In this document: positions 1 to 7,899 of the stretch, one piece after another
Position numbering within the stretch: the first letter of the stretch is position 1
Layout: each line of letters starts with the position of its first letter
Assembly: GCA_045649485.1 (NCBI GenBank)
Contig: JAZRPZ010000063.1
Location: forward strand, 3,544-67,543
DNA length: 64,000 nucleotides
Source of the DNA: RUG11247 sp045649485
GTDB lineage: Bacteria; Bacillota; Clostridia; Christensenellales; Aristaeellaceae
Direction: 5' to 3'
Notes under the pieces: generated by a model
What the model saw: only the letters and a program-made list of their open reading frames with translations
Told to the model about the DNA's origin: nothing
Database searches by the model: none
Position numbers and translations under genes: made by a program

Positions 1-1365
1 GCCGATCTGCGTTATATAGGAATAGCCGTTCTTTTCCCTTCTGGTTATAAGGCATATCTTCGCATGGCACTTACAGTTTTCGGGGCCGTAGATTATTCTG
101 CAGCCTGCTTCCTCAAGTTCGCGCGCCCATTCGATATTGTTCTGTTCATCGAACCTTGCGCGCAGTTCCATAAGCACGGTTACTTCCTTGCCGTTTTCCG
201 CGGCTTCGCAGAGAGACTTGGCTATTGCGGAATTGCGGGCAAGCCTATAGATAGTGATCTTTATGGATACCACATTGGGATCGGATGCGGACTGCTTGAG
301 CAGATCAAGGAACGGCTGTATGGACTGATAGGGATAGAACAGCAGCACATCGCGCTGATTAATCTGTTCGCGGATAGACATATTGCGGTCGATATACGCA
401 GGCCATACGGGAGTATACGGTCTGTTATACATTTCCGGCGCGCATTTATCCAGCGCATAGGCAAAATTCAGTTTCAGCGGGCATGCGCAGGAGAAAATCT
501 GCGCGTTATCCAGTTTCAGGCTGTTTGCAAGCATCTTGGCAAGGCGGGGTGCATTGCCCTGAAGCTCGAGGCGCACGGGACCGAGGCGTTCCCTCTTGCG
601 CAGCAGACGGGACATATACTTCAGGAAATCGGGATTATCCTCATCAAACTTTTCCTCGTCCAGCGAGATATCGGCATTACGGGTGACGGAGATAACAGCC
701 TCCTCTTCCACCACGTATATCTTGAATATCTTTTTAAGGTGACCGGCGATTATGCCTTCCGTGCGCACGAAGCGCATGGGAGCACCGGGCAGTACAAGTA
801 TGGGAGGCAGGTCTGCGGGCACATCCACTATGCCTATGAGATTATCCTTGCCCTTTGCGGAAAGCAGCGCAGCGGCATACAGTTCCTTATTTTTCAGATG
901 CGGGAACGGATGGCTGCGGTCGATTATCTGAGGAGAGAGTATCGGGCGGATATTTTCCTTATAATACTCATTTACATATTCCTTCTGATTATCACTGAGG
1001 GCATCATAGGCAAGTTCGGAAACGCCCTTTGCCGCCAGTTCACCCATAAGCTCGCGATAGATATGATCGCGGCGCACGATAAGCGGACGCACCGCATCAA
1101 ACACCTTCGTAAGCTGCTGCGAAGGAGTCATGCCGCTTTTATTTTCCACATCATCGGGAGTGACCGCTTCAAGGTCGTGCAGACTGCCCACGCGCACCAT
1201 GAAAAACTCGTCAAGATTGCTGGTGAATATGGAAACAAAGCGCAGCCTTTCAATGAGGGGCACAGACTTATCCTCCGCCTCCTCAAGCACGCGTTCATTG
1301 AATTTCAGCCAGCTGAGTTCTCTGTTCTGGGTATATGTAAGATCCCAGTGATGGGTCTCGTGCAC
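1..1365 (-). CDS. ppk: Polyphosphate kinase 1 (3' part off the left edge)
   Basis: PPK1 reversibly polymerises the gamma-phosphate of ATP into polyphosphate. Only the first ~455 codons of a family normally about 690-720 long are present. The N terminus reads HHWDLTYTQNRELSWLKFNE, diagnostic of the PPK1 N domain. The last codons read VTVLMELRARFDEQNN then ENCKCHAKICLITRRE; the His of HAK matches the autophosphorylated histidine of the family. The window ends just after YITQIG, before the expected GTGNYN. The GTG start at 1365 is chosen because AGGGGAGG lies 7 nt upstream and no in-frame ATG precedes it. The gene is divergent from pfkA and has its own promoter. Confidence 0.95.
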   Translation of the reverse strand, partial: MHETHHWDLTYTQNRELSWLKFNERVLEEAEDKSVPLIERLRFVSIFTSNLDEFFMVRVGSLHDLEAVTPDDVENKSGMTPSQQLTKVFDAVRPLIVRRDHIYRELMGELAAKGVSELAYDALSDNQKEYVNEYYKENIRPILSPQIIDRSHPFPHLKNKELYAAALLSAKGKDNLIGIVDVPADLPPILVLPGAPMRFVRTEGIIAGHLKKIFKIYVVEEEAVISVTRNADISLDEEKFDEDNPDFLKYMSRLLRKRERLGPVRLELQGNAPRLAKMLANSLKLDNAQIFSCACPLKLNFAYALDKCAPEMYNRPYTPVWPAYIDRNMSIREQINQRDVLLFYPYQSIQPFLDLLKQSASDPNVVSIKITIYRLARNSAIAKSLCEAAENGKEVTVLMELRARFDEQNNIEWARELEEAGCRIIYGPENCKCHAKICLITRREKNGYSYITQIG

Positions 1366-1428
1366 GAATATTCCTCCCCTGTGCGGACATAATACATACG
1401 GATGACATAATAAGGCATCTTACCTATT

Positions 1429-1456
1429 ATTATATCCAAACATCCGATATTTTCAA
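1429..1456 (-). promoter_or_regulatory. Promoter of ppk
   Basis: On the minus strand TTGAAA (1451-1456) and TATAAT (1429-1434) are 16 nt apart, about 65 nt upstream of the GTG start of ppk. Confidence 0.6.
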
Positions 1457-1494
1457 TATAATCCCTTCAAAAGTATAAAAATAGCCTTTCAGAC

Positions 1495-1522
1495 TTGACA
1501 TTATGACAGGCAGGTATATAAT
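1495..1522 (+). promoter_or_regulatory. Promoter of pfkA
   Basis: Perfect TTGACA (1495-1500) and TATAAT (1517-1522), 16-nt spacer, about 50 nt before the pfkA start codon. Confidence 0.8.
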
Positions 1523-1570
1523 GTAAATTAAAAGTAATGATTCTGTTCGTTATATTAAGGAGGCTTTCTT

Positions 1571-2644
1571 ATGATAAGAATCGGTATGCTCACCAGCGGC
1601 GGTGACTGTCAGGCATTGAATACCGCCATGCGCGGCGTTGCCAAGACGCTGTACAATTCCAAAGAGCAGGTTGAAATATACGGTTTTCTGGATGGCTATC
1701 AGGGACTTATCTACGGAAAGTTCCGTCTTCTGACATACAGTGATTTTTCCGGCATTCTCACCAAGGGCGGCACATTCCTCGGCAGCAGCCGCACGCCCTT
1801 CAAGACCATCCGCGAACCCGATGCCAACGGTCTGGACAAGGTCGCTGCAATGAAGCAGAATTACTACAAGCTGCAGCTGGATTGTCTGGTGATACTCGGC
1901 GGCAACGGCACACACAAGACCGCAAACCTGCTGCGTGAAGAAGGTCTGAACGTAGTCACTCTGCCCAAGACCATCGACAACGACCTGTGGGGCACCGACA
2001 TGACCTTCGGTTTCCAGTCCGCCGTTGATGTTGCCACCGACGCTATCGACTGCATACACACCACCGCCGCTTCCCACGGACGCGTATTTATCGTAGAGGT
2101 AATGGGTCACAAGGTCGGCTGGCTTACCCTCAACGCCGGTATCGCCGGCGGCGCAGACATCATCCTGCTGCCCGAGATACCCTACGACATCGACAAGATA
2201 GTAAAGAAAATAAAGGAACGCCACGAAAACGGCAGCCGTTTCACCATACTTGCGGTGGCCGAAGGCGCTATATCCAAGGAAGACGCGCAGCTCACCAAGA
2301 AGGAATACAAGAAGAAGCTTGCCGAACGCAAGTATCCCTCCGTTTCCTACGAAGTCGCGGCAAAGATTCAGAAGAAGGGCGGCTTCGACGTGCGCGTTAC
2401 CGTGCCCGGACACACCCAGCGCGGCGGCTCGCCTTCCCCCTATGACCGCGTATTCGCTACCCGTCTCGGCTCTGAAGCCGGCAAGCTCATACTCAAGGGC
2501 GAATACGGATTCATGGTCGGCTACAAAAACCGCGAGATAGTCAAAGTACCTCTGCAGGATGTAGCAGGTAAGCTCAAGATGGTAGACCCCGACGCCGCCA
2601 TCATCAAGGAAGCCAAGGCTATCGGCATCAGCTTCGGCGATTGA
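1571..2644 (+). CDS. pfkA: 6-phosphofructokinase (mixed-type active site)
   Basis: Glycolytic enzyme phosphorylating fructose 6-phosphate to the 1,6-bisphosphate. The 357-aa protein has the PFK fold signatures: LTSGGDCQALN near the start, GGNGTHKTA at about residue 110, PKTIDND at about 130, and PGHTQRGGSPSPYDR near 280. In the family, Gly in GGxG goes with ATP use, while Lys before TIDND is typical of PPi-dependent enzymes. This protein has both, which is the 'mixed' subgroup; ATP is the likelier donor, but the sequence alone does not prove it. The ribosome site AAGGAGG is 8 nt before the ATG. The gene is monocistronic, followed by a palindromic repeat and a terminator-like hairpin. Confidence 0.95.
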   Translation: MIRIGMLTSGGDCQALNTAMRGVAKTLYNSKEQVEIYGFLDGYQGLIYGKFRLLTYSDFSGILTKGGTFLGSSRTPFKTIREPDANGLDKVAAMKQNYYKLQLDCLVILGGNGTHKTANLLREEGLNVVTLPKTIDNDLWGTDMTFGFQSAVDVATDAIDCIHTTAASHGRVFIVEVMGHKVGWLTLNAGIAGGADIILLPEIPYDIDKIVKKIKERHENGSRFTILAVAEGAISKEDAQLTKKEYKKKLAERKYPSVSYEVAAKIQKKGGFDVRVTVPGHTQRGGSPSPYDRVFATRLGSEAGKLILKGEYGFMVGYKNREIVKVPLQDVAGKLKMVDPDAAIIKEAKAIGISFGD

Positions 2645-2657
2645 TGCTGAGGAGACA

Positions 2658-2715
2658 CACGGGGACTCTGTCCCCGTGACCCCTGCTTAAGGGACAATTG
2701 TCCCTTAAGAATCCC
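2658..2715 (+). repeat. Palindromic double-hairpin repeat, copy A
   Basis: Two adjacent perfect hairpins, CACGGGGAC/GTCCCCGTG and CTTAAGGGAC/GTCCCTTAAG, joined by a C-rich linker and followed by AATCCC. The same arrangement with compensatory stem changes occurs at 54989-55040. Both copies lie just after a stop codon and before a further hairpin. Confidence 0.75.
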
Positions 2716-2750
2716 GTGCTGAGGATATTTACAGATTAATATGTGTACTG

Positions 2751-2790
2751 TCGCCCGCCCGGAGGCCCAAACCCCGGACGGGCGAGGTTT
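2751..2790 (+). terminator. Terminator after pfkA
   Basis: A GC-rich hairpin (CGCCCGCCCGG with CCGGACGGGCG, one bulge) followed by a T-rich stretch. It is the last hairpin of the region downstream of pfkA. Confidence 0.65.
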
Positions 2791-2986
2791 ATTTATTGAC
2801 TTTCGCTTCAAAACCATTGCATAACCAATGTGACTTTACCGTCTTTCTTCTTTTATGGGTACAATACCCGTCATCTGTTTCAATGTAGTCTTTTCCGATA
2901 AATGGAACTTTTATATAGTGTTGAACATAAAATCTGCATAACTCACACCTGTTTTGCGGTATAACCGAACATTTTTGTATATTCAT
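2789..2986 (-). CDS. Small Cys-rich (putative zinc-binding) protein
   Basis: A 65-aa protein of unknown function. Its cysteines (C6, C14, C17, C42, C56) form CxxCRFY ... DDGYCTH ... WLCNGFE. This resembles the short zinc-binding proteins with CxxC-R-[FYW] ... G-x-C ... W-x-C-x-x-F that are common in phages and Firmicutes; that match is from memory of the pattern. GGGAGG lies 5 nt upstream of the ATG, which supports translation. The gene is divergent from the Xre regulator at 3079, across a 92-bp region with repeated TACGTA boxes, so it may be that regulator's target. Confidence 0.7.
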   Translation of the reverse strand: MNIQKCSVIPQNRCELCRFYVQHYIKVPFIGKDYIETDDGYCTHKRRKTVKSHWLCNGFEAKVNK

Positions 2987-3001
2987 TTTGTCCTCCCAGT
3001 A

Positions 3002-3044
3002 TTACGTAATATTTTTACGTAGTTGATATTTTGATTATAACGTA
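3002..3044. promoter_or_regulatory. Candidate operator: three TWACGTA boxes
   Basis: TTACGTAA (3002-3009), TTACGTA (3015-3021) and TAACGTA (3038-3044) lie in the divergent promoter region between the Cys-rich mini-protein and the Xre gene. Their position over both promoters suggests binding sites for the neighbouring Xre protein; this is inference. Confidence 0.45.
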
Positions 3045-3078
3045 CAATATAGTCATAGTCAATATGCAGGAGGAACAC

Positions 3079-3297
3079 ATGCCTTTTTGTAAACGGCTTC
3101 GCGAATATCGCATAAAGTGCAAATACACGCAGCAGGCTATGGCAGACAAGCTTGGTATAACTCTGCGTGGATATCAGTTTTATGAACAAGGTGTCAGTGA
3201 ACCATCCATAAGCACGCTTGTCACGATTTCAAATATGCTTGATGTATCATTGGATGTCCTTTTATGCAAAGACGAACATAAATCCGAAAACATCTGA
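3079..3297 (+). CDS. Xre/Cro-family transcriptional regulator
   Basis: A 72-aa single-domain lambda-repressor-like HTH protein: KRLREYRIKCKYTQQAMADK starts the HTH, and the recognition helix is followed by QFYEQGVSEPSISTLVTISN. This is the usual HTH_3 layout with essentially no effector domain. AGGAGG at 3068-3073 fixes the ATG at 3079; an upstream in-frame ATG at 3031 has no such site. It probably represses itself and the divergent Cys-rich gene through the TACGTA boxes between them. A bidirectional terminator follows. Confidence 0.88.
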   Translation: MPFCKRLREYRIKCKYTQQAMADKLGITLRGYQFYEQGVSEPSISTLVTISNMLDVSLDVLLCKDEHKSENI

Positions 3298-3305
3298 ATA
3301 TAAAA

Positions 3306-3353
3306 AGAAAACTCCCCCTGAAGCTTTTATCGCTTTTGGGGAGTTTTCTTTTA
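3306..3353. terminator. Bidirectional terminator between xre and icd
   Basis: A 12-bp perfect stem, AGAAAACTCCCC/GGGGAGTTTTCT, flanked by A and T runs, serves the converging Xre and isocitrate dehydrogenase genes. Confidence 0.85.
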
Positions 3354-4355
3354 TGCAGTTATCTTCGCTATCAGCGCATCGGCATATTCCTTCGTACCGA
3401 GTGTACCGCCGAGGTCGGAGGTGAGCTGCTTACCTTCCTCGATTATGGAACTTACTGCGCTTTCGATCTTTGCGGCGGCTTCTGCTTCACCGATATGGCG
3501 GAGCATCATTGCGCCGGAAAGAATGAGTGCGGTGGGGTTAGCGATATTCTGTCCTGCGATCTGCGGGGCGGAGCCATGAACGGCTTCGAATATGGCCTTG
3601 CCATGTCCTACGTTTGCACTGGGTGCAAGACCAGGACCGCCCACGAGACCTGCGCACAGGTCGGACACGATATCTCCGTAGAGATTGGGCATTACCATAA
3701 CATCGAACTTACTGGGATCCTGCACAAGGCGCATGCACAGCGCGTCGATTATCATATCATCGAATTCGATATCCGGATATTCGGGCGCTATCTCACGGGC
3801 TATCCTGAGGAACATACCGTCGGTGCACTTCATGATATTGGCCTTATGCACGCAGGTCACTTTCTTGCGGCCGTTCTGCTTTGCGTATTCGAATGCATAG
3901 CGGATGATACGCTCGCAGCCTGTCTTGGTGAACACCTTTATGCTTTCGGCAGCCACATCACCAACCATATGCTCGATGCCGGCGTACAGACCCTCGGTGT
4001 TTTCGCGCATTACGACCAGATCCACATTTTCGAATCTTGTGGGCACATTGGGATAGGTCTTGGAGGGGCGTACATTTGCGTACAGATCCAGTTCGCGGCG
4101 CATTACAACGTTTACGCTGCGGAAACCGGTGCCGATGGGCGTGGTGATGGGTCCCTTATAAGCCACTCCGTACTGACGGATAGCATCTACGACCTGCGGC
4201 GGTATGGGCGAGCCGTACTTTTCTATCTGTGCGGCGCCTGCATCCATCTTATGCCATTCGATATCAACACCTGTAGATTCGATCACCTTCACGGCAGCAT
4301 CCATAATTTCCGGACCGATGCCGTCTCCGGGAATGAGAACTATATCATGCTTCAT
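3351..4355 (-). CDS. icd: Isocitrate dehydrogenase (NAD-type)
   Basis: A 334-aa beta-decarboxylating dehydrogenase converting isocitrate to 2-oxoglutarate. It has LIPGDGIGPEI at the N terminus, the substrate segment RRELDLYANVRPSKT, VMRENTEGLYAG (isocitrate-type, as in NAD-IDH), and the metal-site stretch MPNLYGDIVSDL. The NVGHGKAIFEAVHGSAPQIAG block is family-typical. The length fits the short NAD-dependent class rather than the ~415-aa NADP class. It is last in the operon, starting 1 nt after the aconitase stop, with its GGGAGG inside the aconitase gene. 3-isopropylmalate dehydrogenase is the alternative, but the gene context argues against it. Confidence 0.93.
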   Translation of the reverse strand: MKHDIVLIPGDGIGPEIMDAAVKVIESTGVDIEWHKMDAGAAQIEKYGSPIPPQVVDAIRQYGVAYKGPITTPIGTGFRSVNVVMRRELDLYANVRPSKTYPNVPTRFENVDLVVMRENTEGLYAGIEHMVGDVAAESIKVFTKTGCERIIRYAFEYAKQNGRKKVTCVHKANIMKCTDGMFLRIAREIAPEYPDIEFDDMIIDALCMRLVQDPSKFDVMVMPNLYGDIVSDLCAGLVGGPGLAPSANVGHGKAIFEAVHGSAPQIAGQNIANPTALILSGAMMLRHIGEAEAAAKIESAVSSIIEEGKQLTSDLGGTLGTKEYADALIAKITA

Positions 4356-4356
4356 T

Positions 4357-6282
4357 TTATTCGCCCTCCCTGGTGAAGTTGAGCAGACCGCCTGCCAGCA
4401 GCATCTTTGCCTGACGTTCGGAAGCGCTGAGCTTTACGGTTATGTCCCTGCCGGCTGCATTTACGGTCATGGTGCCGGTCTCGGGCAGCTTTGCCACCTG
4501 TGCGCGTGCATCTGCGATCGTGATCTCGTCGCCTTCCTTGATTGCATCGTAATCAGCGGGATCTGCGAATTCGAGGGGCAGAATGCCGTTATTGACAAGG
4601 TTCGCAGCGTGGATACGCGCAAAGGACTTTGCCAGAACAGCCTTTACGCCCAGATACAGCGGCGCAAGCGCTGCGTGTTCGCGGCTGGAACCCTGTCCGT
4701 AGTTGCTGCCGCCTACGATGAAACCGCCGCCGTTGGCCTTAGCCTTTGCCGGGAATTCGGGATCGCTGGGAGTGAGGCAATACTCGGAGAGATACGGAAT
4801 ATTGGAACGGTAAGGCAGCAGCTTTGCGTTGGAAGGCATGATATGGTCGGTAGTGATATTATCCTCCAGCACGGTAAGCACCTTACCCGTAAGGGTATCG
4901 GCAAGGGGCTTTGCTGCGGGGAAGGGCTTGATATTGGGGCCGCGCACTACATCCACATCGGCGGGGTCTGCTGCAGGGGCGATAACCATATTGTCATTGA
5001 TAGTGAATTTCTCGGGCATTTCAGGCTGTGCCACAGGTGCACAGGCAGAAGGATCGGTAATAACGCCTGCCAGTGCGGAATATGCAGCAGTCTCGGGGCT
5101 TACCAGATAGACCTGAGCGGATACGGTTCCGCTTCTGCCGCAGAAATTGCGGTTGAAGGTACGCAGCGAAACTGCGTCTGTGGCAGGTGCCTGACCCATG
5201 CCGATGCAGGGGCCGCAGGCTGTCTCAAGCACGCGGGCGCCTGCGGCGATCATCTTTGCAAGAGCGCCGTTGGCAGCCAGCATGGTAAGCACCTGACGGG
5301 AACCGGGGGCAATTACCAGCGAGACATGTGCGGGAATAGTCTTGCCGTCCAGAATCTCGGCGACCTTCATCATATCTGCATAAGAAGAATTGGTGCAGGA
5401 ACCGATGGCGACCTGATCAACCTTGATGCCCGCGACTTCGGATACGGGCACTACATTATCGGGGCTGTGGGGGCAGGCTATCATGGGAATGACGGTGGAA
5501 AGATCCAGTTCCACGGTCTCATCGTATTCGCAGCCTTCGTCTGCGGTCAGTTCGGACCAGTCTTCTCCCCTGCCCTGCGCGATGAGGAAAGCCCTCGTAA
5601 TATCATCGCTGGGGAATACGGAAGTGGTAGCACCCAGTTCTGCGCCCATATTGGTGATGGTCGCGCGCTCGGGTACAGAAAGTGTGGCAACGCCGGGGCC
5701 CGCATATTCCATTATCTTGCTCACGCCGCCCTTAACGGAGAGCATCTTCAGCAGGGTAAGGATAACATCCTTGGCGGAGGACATGGGATTAAGCTTACCG
5801 GTGAGATATACGCGGCAGATCTTCGGCATCGCGATATGGTATGCGCCGCCGCCCATAGCTACGGCAACATCCAGTCCGCCTGCGCCGATGGCCAGCATGC
5901 CCATTGCTCCGCAGGTGGGCGTGTGACTGTCGGAACCAACAAGGGTCTGACCGGGTACAGAGAAGCGTTCCAGCTGCACCTGATGACAGATGCCGTTGCC
6001 GGGCTTGGAGAACCAGATGCCGTGCTTTGAGGTTACGGTCTGGATATACTTATGGTCATCGGCATTCTCGAAGCCTGCCTGCAGCATGTTGTGGTCGATA
6101 TAGGCAACGCTGCGCTTGGTGCGCACCTTGTCGATGCCCATCGCTTCAAACTGCAGATAAGCCATAGTGCCGGTGGAATCCTGAGTAAGGGTCTGATCGA
6201 TCTTTATTGCAATAGGCGCGCCCGGCTTCATTTCTCCGGATACCAGGTGGCTGGAAATAAGTTTCTGACTTATGTTCATCAT
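4357..6282 (-). CDS. acnA: Aconitate hydratase
   Basis: Isomerises citrate to isocitrate with a [4Fe-4S] cluster. The 641-aa protein is of the shorter monomeric type, with no N-terminal extension. Seen: LVGSDSHTPTCGAMG (~118-132, first cluster Cys), AIGSCTNSSY (~295), and ETACGPCIGMGQAP (~365) with the remaining cluster cysteines. The C-terminal swivel domain has GGSNYGQGSSREHAAL, with the catalytic serine region. GGAGG lies 8 nt upstream of the ATG. It sits between Re-citrate synthase (19-nt gap) and icd (1-nt gap), so all three act in one pathway. Confidence 0.95.
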   Translation of the reverse strand: MMNISQKLISSHLVSGEMKPGAPIAIKIDQTLTQDSTGTMAYLQFEAMGIDKVRTKRSVAYIDHNMLQAGFENADDHKYIQTVTSKHGIWFSKPGNGICHQVQLERFSVPGQTLVGSDSHTPTCGAMGMLAIGAGGLDVAVAMGGGAYHIAMPKICRVYLTGKLNPMSSAKDVILTLLKMLSVKGGVSKIMEYAGPGVATLSVPERATITNMGAELGATTSVFPSDDITRAFLIAQGRGEDWSELTADEGCEYDETVELDLSTVIPMIACPHSPDNVVPVSEVAGIKVDQVAIGSCTNSSYADMMKVAEILDGKTIPAHVSLVIAPGSRQVLTMLAANGALAKMIAAGARVLETACGPCIGMGQAPATDAVSLRTFNRNFCGRSGTVSAQVYLVSPETAAYSALAGVITDPSACAPVAQPEMPEKFTINDNMVIAPAADPADVDVVRGPNIKPFPAAKPLADTLTGKVLTVLEDNITTDHIMPSNAKLLPYRSNIPYLSEYCLTPSDPEFPAKAKANGGGFIVGGSNYGQGSSREHAALAPLYLGVKAVLAKSFARIHAANLVNNGILPLEFADPADYDAIKEGDEITIADARAQVAKLPETGTMTVNAAGRDITVKLSASERQAKMLLAGGLLNFTREGE

Positions 6283-6301
6283 TTTCTTTTCCTCCAGTTT
6301 A

Positions 6302-7651
6302 TCAGATAATGCCGAGTGCCTTTGCAGCCTCTTCCATCTCGTTATAAGTGATTATGGTAACGCGGCCTGCGGCGTACTGTTCGTCTACCCAGTTCTTGAG
6401 CTTTACCACGCGCTCATCGGTTTTGGAGATCTCTTCATCAAGATGTCTTGCCAGCCATACCGCAACGCCTGCGGCGCCGGAAGTGTTGGAAATAGTGACG
6501 GAAGGCGGGCTCTTGAGTATGCGGCCGGTATCGAAGATATTGTATATCTCCTCGTCCTTCATCATGCCGTCTGCGTGTATTCCCGCACGGGTCATGTTGA
6601 AATCAGCACCGACAAACGGGGTCTTGTCGGGGATAACATAGCCAAGTTCGCGCTCGTAGTAATCTGCGATATCGCGGATAACCGTGGGATCCATTCCGTC
6701 GAAGGTGCCGCGCAGCTGTGCGTATTCCATTACCATGGCTTCGAGGGGAGTATTTCCGGTGCGCTCGCCTATACCCAGGAGAGAGCAGTTTACGGAAGAG
6801 GCACCATACAGCCATGCGCTGGTGGAATTGGTAACTGCCTTGTAGAAGTCATTGTGACCGTGCCATTCAAGCAGCGAAGACGGGAAGCCGCCGTATACAT
6901 TCAGGCCGTAGATTATGCCGGGCACGGAACGGGGCATCGAAGCGCCGGGATAAGGCACGCCGTAACCCATGGTATCACAGGCGCGTATCTTGATAGGCAC
7001 GCCGCTCTCCTGCATCAGAAGGCTCAGCTGTGTGGCAAAGGGAGCAACGAAGCCGTAGAAATCGGCGCGGGTAATATCCTCGAAATGGCATCGGGGCTTG
7101 ATGCCTGCATCAAGGGCATCCTTTACGATGCCGAGGTAGCTTTCCATTGCCTGCGCGCGGGTCATCTTCAGCTTTTTGAAAATATGATAATCGCTGCAGC
7201 TGACCAGAATGCCGCATTCCTTCAGACCCATATCCTTTGCCAGCTGGAAATCTTCCTTCTTTGCGCGGATCCAGCCGGTGATCTCAGGGAATTTATAACC
7301 GAGATCCTGACACATGCGCACCGCGCGCTTGTCGATATCGCTGTAGAGGAAGAACTCACTCTGACGGATGATGCCGCGGTAGCCGCCCAGCTTGTGGAGC
7401 ATTTTATAGAGATCCACTATCTGCTTGGTGGTATAAGGTGCGCGGCTCTGCTGACCATCACGGAACGTGGTATCGGTGATCCATATTTCATCCGGAGGAT
7501 TCATAGGAGTCAGGCGGTGATTGAACGTGATTTTCGGCACCTCTGTGTAGGGAAACATTTCCCTGTACAGCTGAGGTTCCTTTACATCCTGCAGCGTGTA
7601 ATGATATTCGCACTCCATAAGGACATTGCGCTTATTGCTGAATTCGATCAT
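6302..7651 (-). CDS. Re-specific citrate synthase
   Basis: Condenses acetyl-CoA and oxaloacetate to citrate with Re-face stereochemistry, as known in Clostridium kluyveri and other strict anaerobes that lack the classical GltA. The 449-aa protein is a DRE-TIM metallolyase: DTTFRDGQQSRAPYT (~60-74) carries the metal-binding Asp, and EWHGHNDFYKAVTNS (~265) holds the HxH metal pair. Homocitrate synthase or isopropylmalate synthase share the fold, but the operon with aconitase and isocitrate dehydrogenase supports Re-citrate synthase. Start: GGGAGGG 8 nt before the ATG. It is the first gene of the operon, with a clear promoter. Confidence 0.9.
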   Translation of the reverse strand: MIEFSNKRNVLMECEYHYTLQDVKEPQLYREMFPYTEVPKITFNHRLTPMNPPDEIWITDTTFRDGQQSRAPYTTKQIVDLYKMLHKLGGYRGIIRQSEFFLYSDIDKRAVRMCQDLGYKFPEITGWIRAKKEDFQLAKDMGLKECGILVSCSDYHIFKKLKMTRAQAMESYLGIVKDALDAGIKPRCHFEDITRADFYGFVAPFATQLSLLMQESGVPIKIRACDTMGYGVPYPGASMPRSVPGIIYGLNVYGGFPSSLLEWHGHNDFYKAVTNSTSAWLYGASSVNCSLLGIGERTGNTPLEAMVMEYAQLRGTFDGMDPTVIRDIADYYERELGYVIPDKTPFVGADFNMTRAGIHADGMMKDEEIYNIFDTGRILKSPPSVTISNTSGAAGVAVWLARHLDEEISKTDERVVKLKNWVDEQYAAGRVTIITYNEMEEAAKALGII

Positions 7652-7687
7652 TTCTTTTCCCTCCCATGCCGGAGTTAATTGCTATAG

Positions 7688-7716
7688 ATAATAAAACAAT
7701 CCTGCATCAAAGTCAA
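7688..7716 (-). promoter_or_regulatory. Promoter of the Re-CS/acn/icd operon
   Basis: On the minus strand TTGACT (7711-7716) and TATTAT (7688-7693) are 17 nt apart, 37 nt upstream of the start codon. Further upstream, 7740-7835 is AT-rich with repeated TGCAAAA/TTTTGCA motifs, including the palindrome TGCATTTTGCA. A regulator of 2-oxoglutarate synthesis could bind there. Confidence 0.7.
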
Positions 7717-7841
7717 TAGTTCTGCAATTCTTTTATGTTAATTTATGCAAAATTATTATTTCAATGCATTTTCATCGGAATTTTTGCAAGATTTCTAATT
7801 TATTAATTCTGCATTTTGCAATACATAACTGCATTTTCATT

Positions 7842-7890
7842 CAAAAAGCCTCCATTCCCGCTTACACTCGCAGGAACGGAGGCTTTTGTT
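7842..7890 (-). terminator. Terminator after the AcnX genes
   Basis: Stem AAGCCTCC/GGAGGCTT with flanking T runs, directly downstream of the small AcnX subunit on the minus strand. Confidence 0.8.
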
Positions 7891-7899
7891 TATCTGAGA

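Noticed and set aside
64..1392. 442-codon plus-strand ORF opposite ppk, and similar long antisense ORFs opposite aconitase (4204-6030), the flavin oxidoreductase (9822-12050) and the ABC transporter (60613-62451)
   Set aside because: They mirror well-recognised minus-strand genes, have no family similarity or ribosome sites, and arise from the codon bias of the real strand.
3031..3078. Upstream in-frame ATG extending the Xre protein by 16 residues
   Set aside because: No ribosome site; the ATG at 3079 has AGGAGG and the extension would cover the operator/promoter.
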